From contig DBZY01000037.1 in NCBI GenBank assembly GCA_002311835.1, positions 46,669-84,468 on the forward strand: a stretch of 37,800 nucleotides of DNA. Reading direction: 5' to 3'. Source of the DNA: Proteobacteria bacterium UBA1148 (GTDB taxonomy: Bacteria; Pseudomonadota; Gammaproteobacteria; Steroidobacterales; Rariloculaceae). The notes below the pieces were generated by a model that worked only from the letters and a program-made list of their open reading frames with translations, made no database searches and had not been told where the DNA came from. Position 1 is the stretch's first letter. Every line of letters starts with the position of its first letter. Made by a program: the position numbers and the translations under genes. Shown here in pieces: positions 29,633 to 37,800 of this stretch.

Positions 29633-32008
29633 TCACTTTCTTATTGTTGCACCAAGCTTACGCTCTAGCTGTTTGAAAACTGAGCCCATTGCGTGGTCAG
29701 CATCCAAGTCGGTAAGGGTGCGGGATGCTCCCTGCAAAATCAACCCTAACGCTATGCTTTTTTTACTTGACTCGATGTTTCCACCGCGATATAAGTCGAA
29801 TAATTTAATTTCGTATAAAAGTTCACCGGCTGCCTCTCGAACACACTCAATTACTTGCTCACTCGAAATATTCTCATCGAGTACGACAGCGATATCTCGT
29901 CGTACCGATGGAAATTTTGAATAACTTTTATGAACAGGAATTCTTGCAAACGTTGCTTGTTCCAATTGCAACGCAAAAAGGACTGCCGTTTTTTTTAATT
30001 CTAGTTGTTTTTGTAATTTAGGATGTAAAATCCCCAACCAGCCAATTGGGTCATCCCCCATGAGAATGCGCGCACATTTCCCGGGCGTTAGAGCAGGATG
30101 TTCAGCAGGAAAAAACCGGGCTTTATCACTGCGACCGGTCAATCCGAAAACAGCCTCCAAATCAGCTTTTACGTCAAAAAAATCGACCTCTCGATCATCA
30201 TTACTCCAGTGAGCTGGCCATTGTGAACCTAGCGCTAATCCCGCTAAAACACTGGCCTCTAGGACACCTGAGGCATCCTGGGAAAATTGCGTACCGGTCT
30301 CAAATAACCGGAGCCGCTCCTGTTGCCGACTGAGATTCTGTTTTGCGGTAGTAAGGAGTCCGGGCCAGAGAGATCGTCGCATGACGCGTAGCTCCTGCGA
30401 GATCGGGTTGGCCAACCGGATGGGCTTAATACCTGGATTAATCGCAGACTCTAGTTCTTCGTCAACAAAACTATAGTTGATGACTTCAGAATAACCACGA
30501 TCGACAAATAAATCGGTAATGCGCTCTTCCGTTACTCGTGTTTCAGTGGCCATTCCAAGTCGGTGATCACTTATTTCCGATATAGCGGGAATGGTGTCGT
30601 AACCGATCATGCGTCCGACCTCCTCAATGAGGTCTTCTTCAATACTGATATCAAATCGAAATAAAGGTGGAACAACCGACCAGCCATCTTTGATTTGCGT
30701 AACATCCATCTGTAAAGAGCTGAGCCTTTTTTCTACTTCTTTTTTTTCCAAAGAAACCCCAAGAAGCGACTGGAGTCTTTCGTAACGTAAAGAGATGGAC
30801 GTCTTCAGAGAGAGGTGCCGTTTGCTCTCAGCTACCACAACAGGGCCTGGGTCTCCGCCAGCAATATCCAATAGGAGTTTCGTTGCGCGCTCAATAGCAC
30901 GCACCTGATGTTCTGGATCTACTCCCCGTTCAAACCTCAGAGAGGCCTCCGTCTGAAAACCAAACCGACGCGCACGACCGGCAATCACTTCTGGCGAAAA
31001 AAAGGCGGCTTCAAGAAAAACATTCTGAGTCGATGGTTCAACAGCTGTGCCCTGTCCACCCATGACACCCGCCATTCCTATGGCACCAGAGCCATCCGCT
31101 ATAACCAGAATGTCAGACTCCAAAGCAATCTCAGTGCCATCCAAAAGATTAAGTTTTTCTCCCGGCTTTCCGAACCGAACGGTAATCTTCTGAGCAAGCT
31201 TGCTTAAATCATAGCTATGCAAGGGTTGCCCTAGCTCAAGCATCACATAATTCGTCACATCCACGACGGGGTGGATTGGACGTAGTCCCGCGCGGCGCAG
31301 CCGCTCTCTCATCCACAGAGGAGATATGCGCCCAGTAGCCACGTTGCAGATAGTTCGGCCGACGAATCTCGGACATGCTTCCTTTGCAGCTAGTTTGACG
31401 TCAAACGTAGCGTCAATCTTCGCAGGAACAGGATCAAAATCAGGCATAACGGGAGATGTGTCGTTAAGCGCTGCGATTTCCCGCGCAATGCCGATCACGC
31501 TGAAACAATCACCACGATTTGGGGTTAGGTCAATATCGATAGTCGTATCTTCCAATCGCATATAGTTCCGAAGCGAGGTTCCTACGGGTGCGTCTGAATC
31601 CAGTTCAAGTAAACCGGATGAGTCCTCATCGAGTCCTATTTCCTGGGCTGAACACAGCATGCCATCTGAAACCACACCTCTAAGCTCCATAGCCTCAATC
31701 GTCGTTCCATTGGGGGTTGTGGCACCCACAGGGGCAAAGGCAGTTTTCAGGCTCTTTGAGACGTTTTGTGCTCCGCAAACTACGGAATACTGCTGTGTAC
31801 CGGTACTCACTGTGCAGACCGTCAAACGGTCCGCATTCGGGTGAGGTTGCACATCTAAAACTTCTGCTATGACAATTTCAGGGGCTATAGGGACTATTGG
31901 CTCTACGGAAGCAACCTCCAGGCCACCAACTGTAAGTTGCTCTGCAAGTTGCTCAGGGACCAGGTCAAAATTTACCCATTCCCGAAGCCAATCGAGATTT
32001 ACGCGCAT
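29633..32008 (-). CDS. pheT: Phenylalanyl-tRNA synthetase beta subunit
   Basis: The 791-residue subunit starts MRVNLDWLREWVNFDLVPEQ and contains the EMAP-like tRNA-binding domain (about 40-150, HPNADRLTVCTVSTG), the B3/B4 editing domain (about 205-375), B5, the inactive catalytic-like core with DLIEEVGRMIGYDTIP, and a C-terminal anticodon-binding ferredoxin-like domain (about 700-791, KFPSVRRDIAVVLDENI). The length matches E. coli PheT (795). The gene follows pheS by 10 bases and pairs with it as an alpha2beta2 enzyme. Confidence 0.97.
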   Translation of the reverse strand: MRVNLDWLREWVNFDLVPEQLAEQLTVGGLEVASVEPIVPIAPEIVIAEVLDVQPHPNADRLTVCTVSTGTQQYSVVCGAQNVSKSLKTAFAPVGATTPNGTTIEAMELRGVVSDGMLCSAQEIGLDEDSSGLLELDSDAPVGTSLRNYMRLEDTTIDIDLTPNRGDCFSVIGIAREIAALNDTSPVMPDFDPVPAKIDATFDVKLAAKEACPRFVGRTICNVATGRISPLWMRERLRRAGLRPIHPVVDVTNYVMLELGQPLHSYDLSKLAQKITVRFGKPGEKLNLLDGTEIALESDILVIADGSGAIGMAGVMGGQGTAVEPSTQNVFLEAAFFSPEVIAGRARRFGFQTEASLRFERGVDPEHQVRAIERATKLLLDIAGGDPGPVVVAESKRHLSLKTSISLRYERLQSLLGVSLEKKEVEKRLSSLQMDVTQIKDGWSVVPPLFRFDISIEEDLIEEVGRMIGYDTIPAISEISDHRLGMATETRVTEERITDLFVDRGYSEVINYSFVDEELESAINPGIKPIRLANPISQELRVMRRSLWPGLLTTAKQNLSRQQERLRLFETGTQFSQDASGVLEASVLAGLALGSQWPAHWSNDDREVDFFDVKADLEAVFGLTGRSDKARFFPAEHPALTPGKCARILMGDDPIGWLGILHPKLQKQLELKKTAVLFALQLEQATFARIPVHKSYSKFPSVRRDIAVVLDENISSEQVIECVREAAGELLYEIKLFDLYRGGNIESSKKSIALGLILQGASRTLTDLDADHAMGSVFKQLERKLGATIRK

Positions 32009-32018
32009 TGCCTAAGCC

Positions 32019-33002
32019 TCAGGCGAACTGCTGAATAAAACGCAAGTCATTTTCAAAGAAGAGTCGGAGGTCATCGACCCCATAACGGAGCATTGTAAGG
32101 CGTTCGACTCCCATTCCGAATGCATAACCTGTGAACTCTTCGGGATCGATATTGACATTTCGCAACACAGTCGGATGTACCATCCCACAACCAAGAATCT
32201 CCAGCCAGTAACCACTCTCGGATAGCACATCCACCTCTGCGGAGGGCTCCGTAAACGGGAAATAGGACGGTCGAAAACGCAACTGGACCTCGCGCTCAAA
32301 AAAGTGTGAAACAAATTCGTACAAAAGCGATTTCAAATTAGCAAAGCTGATGCCCTGACCGATAGCAAGCCCTTCAACCTGCGTGAACATCGGCGTGTGA
32401 GTTAAATCAGAATCGCGCCGATAAACCCGGCCAGGAGCAATTAATCTAATCGGAGCGCCTTGCTCTCGCATAGCACGAATCTGTACAGGAGAGGTATGAG
32501 TCCGCAATAACAAACCAGAGTCTAAATAGAAGGTATCATGCATGGCACGCGCTGGATGGTTCTCGGAAATATTGAGAGCAGTGAAGTTATGATAGTCATC
32601 CTCTAACTCTGGTCCCAGCTGAATCTTGAAACCAGCCAGCGTAAATATCTCCTTCATTCGCCGTAATGTCCGCGTGATTGGGTGCAGACTGCCGCGACTC
32701 TGACCTCGACCTGGCAATGTGACATCGAGGCGATCAGTTGCTAACGACATCTCAATCCCTGCAGCTTCTAATACCGCCTGCCGCGACTCGATTGCTAAAG
32801 CGAGCTCTTCATTGATCTCGTTGATTTCTTTTCCAGTGCTGGCGCGTTGCTCTGCAGGAAGCTTACCGAGACCTCTTAGCTCGTTAGTCAACAAGCCTTT
32901 ACGCCCAAGATATTTAATGCGGACCGCGTCAAGCTCCTTGAGATCAACTGACCCGCTCACCGCTTTCTGAGCTTGCTTGAGCAGTTGAGGCAGGCTGCTC
33001 AT
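32019..33002 (-). CDS. pheS: Phenylalanyl-tRNA synthetase alpha subunit
   Basis: The 327-residue class II synthetase subunit has an N-terminal coiled coil (about 1-85) and a catalytic core with HPITRTLRRMKEIF, LRTHTSPVQIRAM (motif 2 region), FTQVEGLAIGQGISFANLK, RPSYFPFTEPSAEVD and GMGVERLTMLRYGVDDLR (motif 3). The open frame extends to 33098, but that overlaps rplT. ATG 33002 has GGAGG eight bases upstream and gives the E. coli-like length. Only 28 bases separate it from rplT, and no pheM-type attenuator is seen there. Confidence 0.96.
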   Translation of the reverse strand: MSSLPQLLKQAQKAVSGSVDLKELDAVRIKYLGRKGLLTNELRGLGKLPAEQRASTGKEINEINEELALAIESRQAVLEAAGIEMSLATDRLDVTLPGRGQSRGSLHPITRTLRRMKEIFTLAGFKIQLGPELEDDYHNFTALNISENHPARAMHDTFYLDSGLLLRTHTSPVQIRAMREQGAPIRLIAPGRVYRRDSDLTHTPMFTQVEGLAIGQGISFANLKSLLYEFVSHFFEREVQLRFRPSYFPFTEPSAEVDVLSESGYWLEILGCGMVHPTVLRNVNIDPEEFTGYAFGMGVERLTMLRYGVDDLRLFFENDLRFIQQFA

Positions 33003-33030
33003 AGGATCGCCCTCCGGTGACCCTTGGGCG

Positions 33031-33390
33031 TCAGGAAGCCAAGGCTTCTTTTGCCGCGTCAGCGATAGCCGAAAAGGCTTCCTGATCGTGGACGGCAATA
33101 TCCGCCAGGACCTTCCTGTCGACCTCTATATCGGCACATTTGAGCCCGTTAATCAAACGACTGTAAGAAAGCCCGTTTAATCTAGCCGCTGCATTTATGC
33201 GCGTTATCCAAAGAGCTCTAAATTGTCGTTTCCGTTGTCTGCGATCACGGTAGGCATATTGGCCAGCTTTTATCACAGCCTGCTTAGCCACCTTATAAGT
33301 TCGGCTACGCGCTCCGTAATAGCCCTTAGCCTGACTCAGCACCTTTTTGTGGCGAGCCTTCGCAATCACCCCACGTTTTACTCTAGCCAT
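33031..33390 (-). CDS. rplT: Ribosomal protein L20
   Basis: The 119-residue basic protein begins MARVKRGVIAKARHKKVLSQ and continues AKGYYGARSRTYKVAKQAVI, followed by YRDRRQRKRQFRALWITRIN, nearly diagnostic of L20, an early assembly protein of the 50S subunit. It follows rpmI by 10 bases. In E. coli L20 represses rpmI-rplT translation through a leader upstream of rpmI (family knowledge). Confidence 0.98.
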   Translation of the reverse strand: MARVKRGVIAKARHKKVLSQAKGYYGARSRTYKVAKQAVIKAGQYAYRDRRQRKRQFRALWITRINAAARLNGLSYSRLINGLKCADIEVDRKVLADIAVHDQEAFSAIADAAKEALAS

Positions 33391-33400
33391 AACTCCGTCC

Positions 33401-33598
33401 TCAACTGTAAGGCAGCATTCTACGAACTGCTTTCACGTCCGCATCAGCAATTTGTAGGGTAGCTCCGAGCTGACGTTTACGCTTAGCGCTCTTCTTTGTC
33501 AGAATGTGGCTACGGAAAGATTGGCCGCGCTTATAACCACCCTTGGCTGTGCGTCTGAACCGCTTTGCGGCACCACGATTGCTCTTTAGCTTCGGCAT
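33401..33598 (-). CDS. rpmI: Ribosomal protein L35
   Basis: The 65-residue protein starts MPKLKSNRGAAKRFRRTAKG and contains FRSHILTKKSAKRKRQLGAT, matching L35 in full length. GGGAGA precedes the ATG. It sits between infC and rplT, the standard order. Confidence 0.98.
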   Translation of the reverse strand: MPKLKSNRGAAKRFRRTAKGGYKRGQSFRSHILTKKSAKRKRQLGATLQIADADVKAVRRMLPYS

Positions 33599-33707
33599 CT
33601 ATATCTCCCATTTTCAGCCTGAGCGATGACTGCCCACTTTCAGGCGCCCCGCCTCGGTGCCACGACATTTTTGCCGCAACTACGGGTACTTTTTTAATTC
33701 AATACGC
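33599..33707 (-). promoter_or_regulatory. infC-rpmI spacer, possible L20 autoregulatory leader
   Basis: This 109-base spacer is long compared with the other gaps of the operon. It contains GCCTGA/TCAGGC and GGCGCC-centred pairing potential shortly before the rpmI ribosome binding site. E. coli places the L20-binding site at this position. I could not match the consensus by eye. Confidence 0.35.
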
Positions 33708-34235
33708 CTAGTGCCCTGACCGCTTTTTTGGCGCGATCACCATGATCATCTGCCTACCTTCGAGCTGCGGGAATTGCTCCACAACCCCAAACTCCTGCAG
33801 ATCTTTCTGCACCCGCTGCAATAGTTCGGCTCCAAGTTCCTTGTGTGCCATCTCTCGGCCCCTGAAACGTAGAGTAACTTTTGTTTTGTCGCCCGACGTG
33901 AGGAATCGAATTAGGTTTCTCAACTTAATCTGATAGTCCCCTTCCTCCGTGCCGGGGCGAAACTTAACCTCCTTTACATGGATCTGTTTCTGCTTGCGCC
34001 GAGCAGATTGAGCCTTCTTACTTTGCTCGAAAACGAATTTACCGTAATCCATTACCCGGCAGACCGGAGGTTCCGAATTTGGTGCAACCTCCACAAGATC
34101 AAGATCTGCCTCCTGTGCAAGCCCCAGCGCATCGCTTATTGCCATGACTCCTACTTGGTCTCCACCCGCTCCAATTACTCTAACCTCAGGCGTGGCGATC
34201 TCGTCATTGCGCCTCACACGCTTCGATTGAACGAT
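33708..34235 (-). CDS. infC: Translation initiation factor IF-3, apparent ATC start
   Basis: IF-3 prevents premature subunit joining and checks the start codon. The frame contains EVRVIGAGGDQVGVMAISDA, DLVEVAPNSEPPVCRVMDYG, VKEVKFRPGTEEGDYQIKLR, KTKVTLRFRGREMAHKELG and ends GRQMIMVIAPKKRSGH. The first ordinary start is a GTG at 34217 with no ribosome binding site. Six codons upstream an in-frame ATC (34235) is preceded by AAGGAG at 34247-34242, six bases away. E. coli infC starts at AUU for autoregulation, so I infer an ATC start (175 residues, N-terminus MVQSKRVRRNDEI). thrS is not adjacent, unlike in most relatives. Confidence 0.9.
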   Translation of the reverse strand: MVQSKRVRRNDEIATPEVRVIGAGGDQVGVMAISDALGLAQEADLDLVEVAPNSEPPVCRVMDYGKFVFEQSKKAQSARRKQKQIHVKEVKFRPGTEEGDYQIKLRNLIRFLTSGDKTKVTLRFRGREMAHKELGAELLQRVQKDLQEFGVVEQFPQLEGRQMIMVIAPKKRSGH

Positions 34236-34500
34236 ATTTTGCTCCTTGTGAATCAGTCTCTAAAGTACAGCAACCACACAGGCATTTAGAAGGGTATCTC
34301 CTGCCGCCCACTTGTGTTCGCCGACGGCCGCCTTCGCTCACCACTCCCGCAACCAGCTCAGTCTGCACCCAGAGCGACGTGGGATTGTAAGCTGCGTCTC
34401 GGACTGACACAAGTAGGGCGAAATCTTAAACACCTTACATTTCAGAGGGTTCGAAGGCTATCGCAATATGTCGATAGGGGGCAGCACCCCCATTGTTAGT
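34236..34500 (-). promoter_or_regulatory. Region between tRNA-Val and infC: structured infC leader, no gene
   Basis: No credible gene is present; the 68-codon open frame at 34204-34410 does not resemble ThrS or any family I know. Minus-strand ACTTGTGT (34414-34407) can pair with ACACAAGT (34317-34310; eight base pairs) or, as CTTGTGTCAGTC, with GACTGATTCACAAG (34258-34245; twelve pairs with a two-base bulge). The second helix covers part of the infC ribosome binding site (34247-34242). A 5-bp GC hairpin (GGGGG/CCCCC, 34477-34491) follows the tRNA without a T-run. Confidence 0.5.
34384..34412 (-). promoter_or_regulatory. Possible infC promoter
   Basis: TTGTGT (34412-34407) and TACAAT (34389-34384) on the minus strand are 17 bases apart. 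If used, transcription starts near 34377 and the upstream arm of the switch helix would be absent from that transcript. Confidence 0.4.
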
Positions 34501-34575
34501 TGGTAGGCGCGAGTGGGATCGAACCACCGACCCCCACCATGTCAAGGTGGTGCTCTACCACTGAGCTACGCGCCT
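34501..34575 (-). tRNA. tRNA-Val (anticodon GAC)
   Basis: The 75-nt minus-strand cloverleaf has acceptor AGGCGCG/CGCGCCT, discriminator A and encoded CCA, D arm GCTC-AGTGGTA-GAGC, anticodon stem CCACC/GGTGG with loop TTGACAT (anticodon GAC), and T arm GGTGG-TTCGATC-CCACT. It lies between uvrB and the infC leader. Confidence 0.96.
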
Positions 34576-34628
34576 CAAGTGACGGCAACCATACCCATTA
34601 CCGACAGTTGGGCCAAGTGCTTACTTCA

Positions 34629-36647
34629 TTAACTTGCAAGGTTCTGGGAAAACCCGAACCCTTTTCGCCGTACTTCGTTGATCTCATCCCGCATTTGCGC
34701 TGCTTCCTCGAACTCTAAATCTCTTGCATGCTTGTGCATTCGCTTCTCTAGTACTTCAATTTGGCGCAAGACTTGTTCTAGAGTCATCTGTTGATGGATA
34801 TCAGTTTTTCGGTGTTGCCCACGGTACTTCCCTCTGGGAACAGCGCGTGCACCTTCCATTATGTCTTGGACGGGTTTGCGAATGGATTGTGGTTGAATAT
34901 TGTGAACCGTGTTGTGTTCGAGCTGCTTCTGTCGCCGGCGCTCTGTTTCTTTTATCGCACGTTCCATAGACCGTGTGACCCGATCCGCATAGAGAATAGC
35001 CTTTCCCTTCACGTTTCTCGCCGCACGGCCAATGGTCTGGATAAGAGACCCTTCCGAGCGCAAAAATCCTTCCTTATCCGCATCTAATATTGCGACAAGA
35101 GAGACCTCCGGCATGTCTAGCCCCTCACGCAAAAGATTGATTCCGACCAAAACATCGAACTCTCCCAACCTCAAGTCGCGGATAATTTCGGTGCGTTCTA
35201 CCGTCTCGATGTCCGAGTGAAGATAGCGGACCCGGACACCGTGCTCCCGAAGGTACTCGGTAAGATCCTCGGCCATTCGTTTAGTCAAGGTCGTAATCAG
35301 AACTCGTTCCTGGACAGCAGCTCGCGCGTTAATCTCCGAGAGAACGTCATCAACCTGCATACCGGCAGGACGTACCTCCAACTCTGGATCAACCAATCCA
35401 GTAGGACGTACCACCTGTTCCACAAATTGGTCGGAATGCTCTCGTTCGTAGGGCCCGGGGGTTGCAGAAACAAGTATGGTTTGAGGGGCCAAACGCTCAT
35501 ATTCATCAAAACGAAGGGGTCGATTATCCAGAGCTGAAGGTAACCGGAACCCGTACTCGACCAGAGTCTCTTTGCGGGAACGATCGCCACGAGACATACC
35601 TCTCAACTGGGGTAACGTTGCATGACTCTCATCCACAAATAACAACGCATTTTCCGGCAAATAATCAAAAAGTGTTGGCGGTGCCTCTCCGATCTGACGT
35701 CCGGAAAGATATCGGGAATAATTCTCAATGCCTGTGCAATAACCCAACTCGCTGATCATCTCCATGTCGAATCGCGTCCGTTGCTCCAGGCGTTGCGCTT
35801 CGACTAACTTATTCGCCGCATGCAGCTCTTTGAGATGGATCGCCAGCTCTTCGCGAATCTTATCAATCGCTGCGAGAAGGATCTCCCGAGACGTTACGTA
35901 GTGAGTCTTTGGATAAATGGTTGCCCGAGGCACTTTACGGAGCACCTCACCGGTGAGCGGATCAAAATGGCTTATTTCTTCAATCTCGTCATCAAATAGC
36001 TCTATCCGGACTGCCTCACGCTCAGAATCTGCGGGAAATATATCGACAACGTCACCACGAACCCGAAAGGTACCCTGACTCAACTCCATTGGGTTACGAG
36101 TGTACTGGAGCTCAGCAAGCCTTCTGAGAATCTTCCGCTGGTTGATGGCTTCCCCACGAACCAGGTGTAGAACCATGCCGTGATAGGCCTTGGGGTCGCC
36201 TAATCCATAAATTGCCGAAACCGTCGCAACAATAATGGTGTCCTCCCGTTCAAGGAGTGCTTTTGTCGCAGAAAGCCTCATCTGCTCGATATGCTTGTTA
36301 ATTGAGGCATCTTTCTCAATGTAAGTATCCGTCGACGGTACGTATGCTTCGGGCTGGTAATAGTCGTAATAGGAAACGAAGTACTCAACAGCATTCTTAG
36401 GAAAAAACTCTCGCATCTCGCCATAAAGCTGTGCTGCGAGTGTTTTATTGTGCGCTAAAATTAGAGTGGGCCTCTGCAATGCCGATACGACGTTTGCCAT
36501 AGTGAACGTCTTTCCTGAGCCAGTAACTCCCAACAGCGTCTGCTTATGGAGCCCCAGCCTAATTCCTTTCACCAAGGAATCGATGGCCTCCGGTTGATCG
36601 CCCGCGGGTTGAAATGCCGATTTCAGTTCGAAGGTTTTGCCAGGCAT
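34629..36647 (-). CDS. uvrB: Excinuclease ABC subunit B
   Basis: The 672-residue helicase-like damage-verification subunit has Walker A GVTGSGKT at 40-47, the beta-hairpin YYDYYQPEAYVPSTDTYIEK around 93-112, DESHATLPQLRGMSRGD, VSATPGPYE, the helicase motif VGINLLREGLDMPEVSLVAI, IGRAARN, and a C-terminal UVR motif (HARDLEFEEAAQMRDEINEV) that contacts UvrC. The length equals E. coli UvrB (673). The start ATG at 36647 has only a weak ribosome binding site. The neighbouring aminotransferase starts divergently 38 bases away, as in Pseudomonas. Confidence 0.98.
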   Translation of the reverse strand: MPGKTFELKSAFQPAGDQPEAIDSLVKGIRLGLHKQTLLGVTGSGKTFTMANVVSALQRPTLILAHNKTLAAQLYGEMREFFPKNAVEYFVSYYDYYQPEAYVPSTDTYIEKDASINKHIEQMRLSATKALLEREDTIIVATVSAIYGLGDPKAYHGMVLHLVRGEAINQRKILRRLAELQYTRNPMELSQGTFRVRGDVVDIFPADSEREAVRIELFDDEIEEISHFDPLTGEVLRKVPRATIYPKTHYVTSREILLAAIDKIREELAIHLKELHAANKLVEAQRLEQRTRFDMEMISELGYCTGIENYSRYLSGRQIGEAPPTLFDYLPENALLFVDESHATLPQLRGMSRGDRSRKETLVEYGFRLPSALDNRPLRFDEYERLAPQTILVSATPGPYEREHSDQFVEQVVRPTGLVDPELEVRPAGMQVDDVLSEINARAAVQERVLITTLTKRMAEDLTEYLREHGVRVRYLHSDIETVERTEIIRDLRLGEFDVLVGINLLREGLDMPEVSLVAILDADKEGFLRSEGSLIQTIGRAARNVKGKAILYADRVTRSMERAIKETERRRQKQLEHNTVHNIQPQSIRKPVQDIMEGARAVPRGKYRGQHRKTDIHQQMTLEQVLRQIEVLEKRMHKHARDLEFEEAAQMRDEINEVRRKGFGFSQNLAS

Positions 36648-36685
36648 ACTTTAAGATAACGGCCAGAACCCAATGTGGAAATGCA

Positions 36686-37800
36686 GTGAACCTCCAATTG
36701 ACAGATAGGGTCAAGAAAATCCGCCCGTCGCCTACCGTATCAATTACAGCTCGGGCTGGAGAGTTACGCGCTACAGGTCGAGATATTATTGCCCTGAGTG
36801 CAGGCGAACCTGATTTTGCGACACCTCCCCATATCTGCGAAGCCGCACATGAGGGCATTCGTCGCGGACAAACAAAGTACACCGCCGTTGACGGGAAACG
36901 AAGCCTAAAAGAAGCGATTATTCTTAAGTTTCAACGAGATAATGAGCTGACATTTAAGTTAGACCAGATCCTCGTCTCTAGTGGCGGCAAGCAGTCTTGC
37001 TACAACGCCTGTCAGGTACTTGTGGAGTCTGGCGACGAAGTCATCATCCCCGCACCACACTGGGTGTCGTTCCCGGATATGGTGAGGCTCGCTGACGCTG
37101 AGCCTGTCATCGTTCACACAAACGCAACAACCGGATTCAGAATGACTGCGGAGCAACTGGATTCCGCAATAACCGAGCGAACGCGCGCGCTTATCATCAA
37201 CAGTCCGTGTAACCCGACCGGTAGCGCATATACCCGCACCGACTGGAAGATGCTTGGTGACGTACTGTCCGAGCACCCACGTATTTTCATCATCACTGAT
37301 GATATCTACGAACACATCTACTGGGGGGTCGAACCGTTCTGCAGTTTCTTGACAGCCTGCCCACAGTTAGCCTCTCGCACCCTGGTCGTCAATGGGGTAT
37401 CGAAATGCTATGCAATGACAGGGTGGCGAATTGGATACGTGGCTGGACCTGAAGCGATCATCAAAGCGATGACTACTATTCAGAGCCAGAGCACCACAAA
37501 TGCCTGCACCATCTCCCAGGTAGCGGCTGAGGCAGCGCTGAATGGCGACCAAACCACCGTGACGAAAATGTGTGCCGCATTCAAGGCACGCCATGACTAC
37601 ATCATCGATGGTCTCAACCGATTAACCGGATTTGACTGTCGACCCTGTGAAGGCACTTTTTACGCCTTTCCAAATATCGACAAAACCATTGAATCCATTG
37701 GTGCGAAGGACGATATTGATTTCTGTTCAAAACTACTTGAAGAAAAAGATCTGGCTCTGGTGCCTGGCTCTGCATTTGGTGCGCCCGGTCATTTAAGGCT
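36686..37800 (+). CDS. Class I aspartate aminotransferase, 3' end outside window
   Basis: From a GTG at 36686 the frame is open to the right edge (371 codons). The product starts MNLQLTDRVKKIRPSPTVSI, shows LSAGEPDFATPPHI at 37-50, VSSGGKQSCYNA at 97-108, INSPCNPTGS at 171-180, ITDDIYEHIYW at 203-213 and the PLP lysine in VSKCYAMTGWRIGY (Lys240). This is the bacterial aspartate aminotransferase subgroup Ib (aspC/aatA type, about 395 residues), so some 25 residues are missing. No in-frame ATG precedes the conserved N-terminus, making GTG the start. A homologous gene is divergent from uvrB in Pseudomonas. It would supply aspartate for lysine synthesis; prephenate transamination is possible in this subgroup. 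Confidence 0.92.
   Translation, partial: MNLQLTDRVKKIRPSPTVSITARAGELRATGRDIIALSAGEPDFATPPHICEAAHEGIRRGQTKYTAVDGKRSLKEAIILKFQRDNELTFKLDQILVSSGGKQSCYNACQVLVESGDEVIIPAPHWVSFPDMVRLADAEPVIVHTNATTGFRMTAEQLDSAITERTRALIINSPCNPTGSAYTRTDWKMLGDVLSEHPRIFIITDDIYEHIYWGVEPFCSFLTACPQLASRTLVVNGVSKCYAMTGWRIGYVAGPEAIIKAMTTIQSQSTTNACTISQVAAEAALNGDQTTVTKMCAAFKARHDYIIDGLNRLTGFDCRPCEGTFYAFPNIDKTIESIGAKDDIDFCSKLLEEKDLALVPGSAFGAPGHLR

Noticed and set aside
33003..33098. Extended N-terminus of PheS from 33098
   Set aside because: It overlaps the rplT coding end, lacks similarity to PheS, and the ATG at 33002 has GGAGG at the right distance.
34204..34410. 68-codon minus-strand frame between tRNA-Val and infC as a possible thrS remnant
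   Set aside because: The translation shows no ThrS motif, and it runs into infC in another frame.
34477..34491. GGGGG/CCCCC hairpin after tRNA-Val as an intrinsic terminator
   Set aside because: The stem is only five base pairs and is followed by TATCG on the transcribed strand, without the required T-run.

Overview
This window is chromosomal DNA of a gammaproteobacterium. The evidence is gene content: a fused aspartokinase/diaminopimelate decarboxylase gene as in Xanthomonadales, a TrpR-like gene in front of hisGDCB, a DUF3450-TtpC-ExbB-ExbD-TonB-TPR cluster typical of marine gammaproteobacteria, and the order infC-rpmI-rplT-pheS-pheT-ihfA-merR-tRNA-Pro. I cannot name the genus. No CRISPR array, prophage or insertion sequence is visible.

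Layout. (1) 1-3809, minus strand: a peroxiredoxin remnant, a 3-mercaptopyruvate sulfurtransferase (sseA), an alaA-type aminotransferase, and the first 484 codons of an AddB-like DNA repair nuclease that runs off the left edge. (2) 3861-9538, minus strand: a seven-gene envelope energy-transduction operon of DUF3450, TtpC-like MotA/TolQ protein, ExbB, two ExbD copies, TonB and a secreted TPR protein. (3) 9539-10216: a control region with a 42-bp inverted copy of the 3' end of the DUF3450 gene and a complete leucine-type attenuator. (4) 10217-16931, plus strand: ilvC-leuA-ilvE-leuC-leuD-leuB. (5) 17043-24227, plus strand: a TrpR-like regulator with an 18-bp palindromic operator, then hisG-D-C-B-H-A-F-E. 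(6) 24250-28916, minus strand: tRNA-Pro(GGG), ilvD and lysAC, the last preceded by its own leader peptide and attenuator. (7) 28991-34575, minus strand: tRNA-Val(GAC), infC, rpmI, rplT, pheS, pheT, ihfA and a MerR-family gene; thrS, the usual upstream partner of infC, is absent here. (8) 34629-37800: uvrB on the minus strand, and divergently a class I aspartate aminotransferase cut by the right edge.

How it works together. Regions 4-6 make branched-chain amino acids, histidine and lysine/aspartate-family amino acids. Each block carries a different control element: a ribosome-stalling attenuator (ilv/leu), a repressor-type operator (his), and a second attenuator in front of lysAC. Acetolactate synthase (needed before ilvC) and HisI (needed between HisE and HisA) are not in the window and must be encoded elsewhere if the pathways are complete.

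Most notable observations: hisF has no usable ATG/GTG/TTG and appears to start at ATT behind a strong ribosome binding site. infC appears to start at ATC, and its leader contains mutually exclusive helices, one of which covers part of the ribosome binding site. hisE looks like the C-terminal half of a HisIE fusion. A peroxiredoxin stub has lost its catalytic cysteine. The two attenuator leader peptides are too short for ordinary gene calling.
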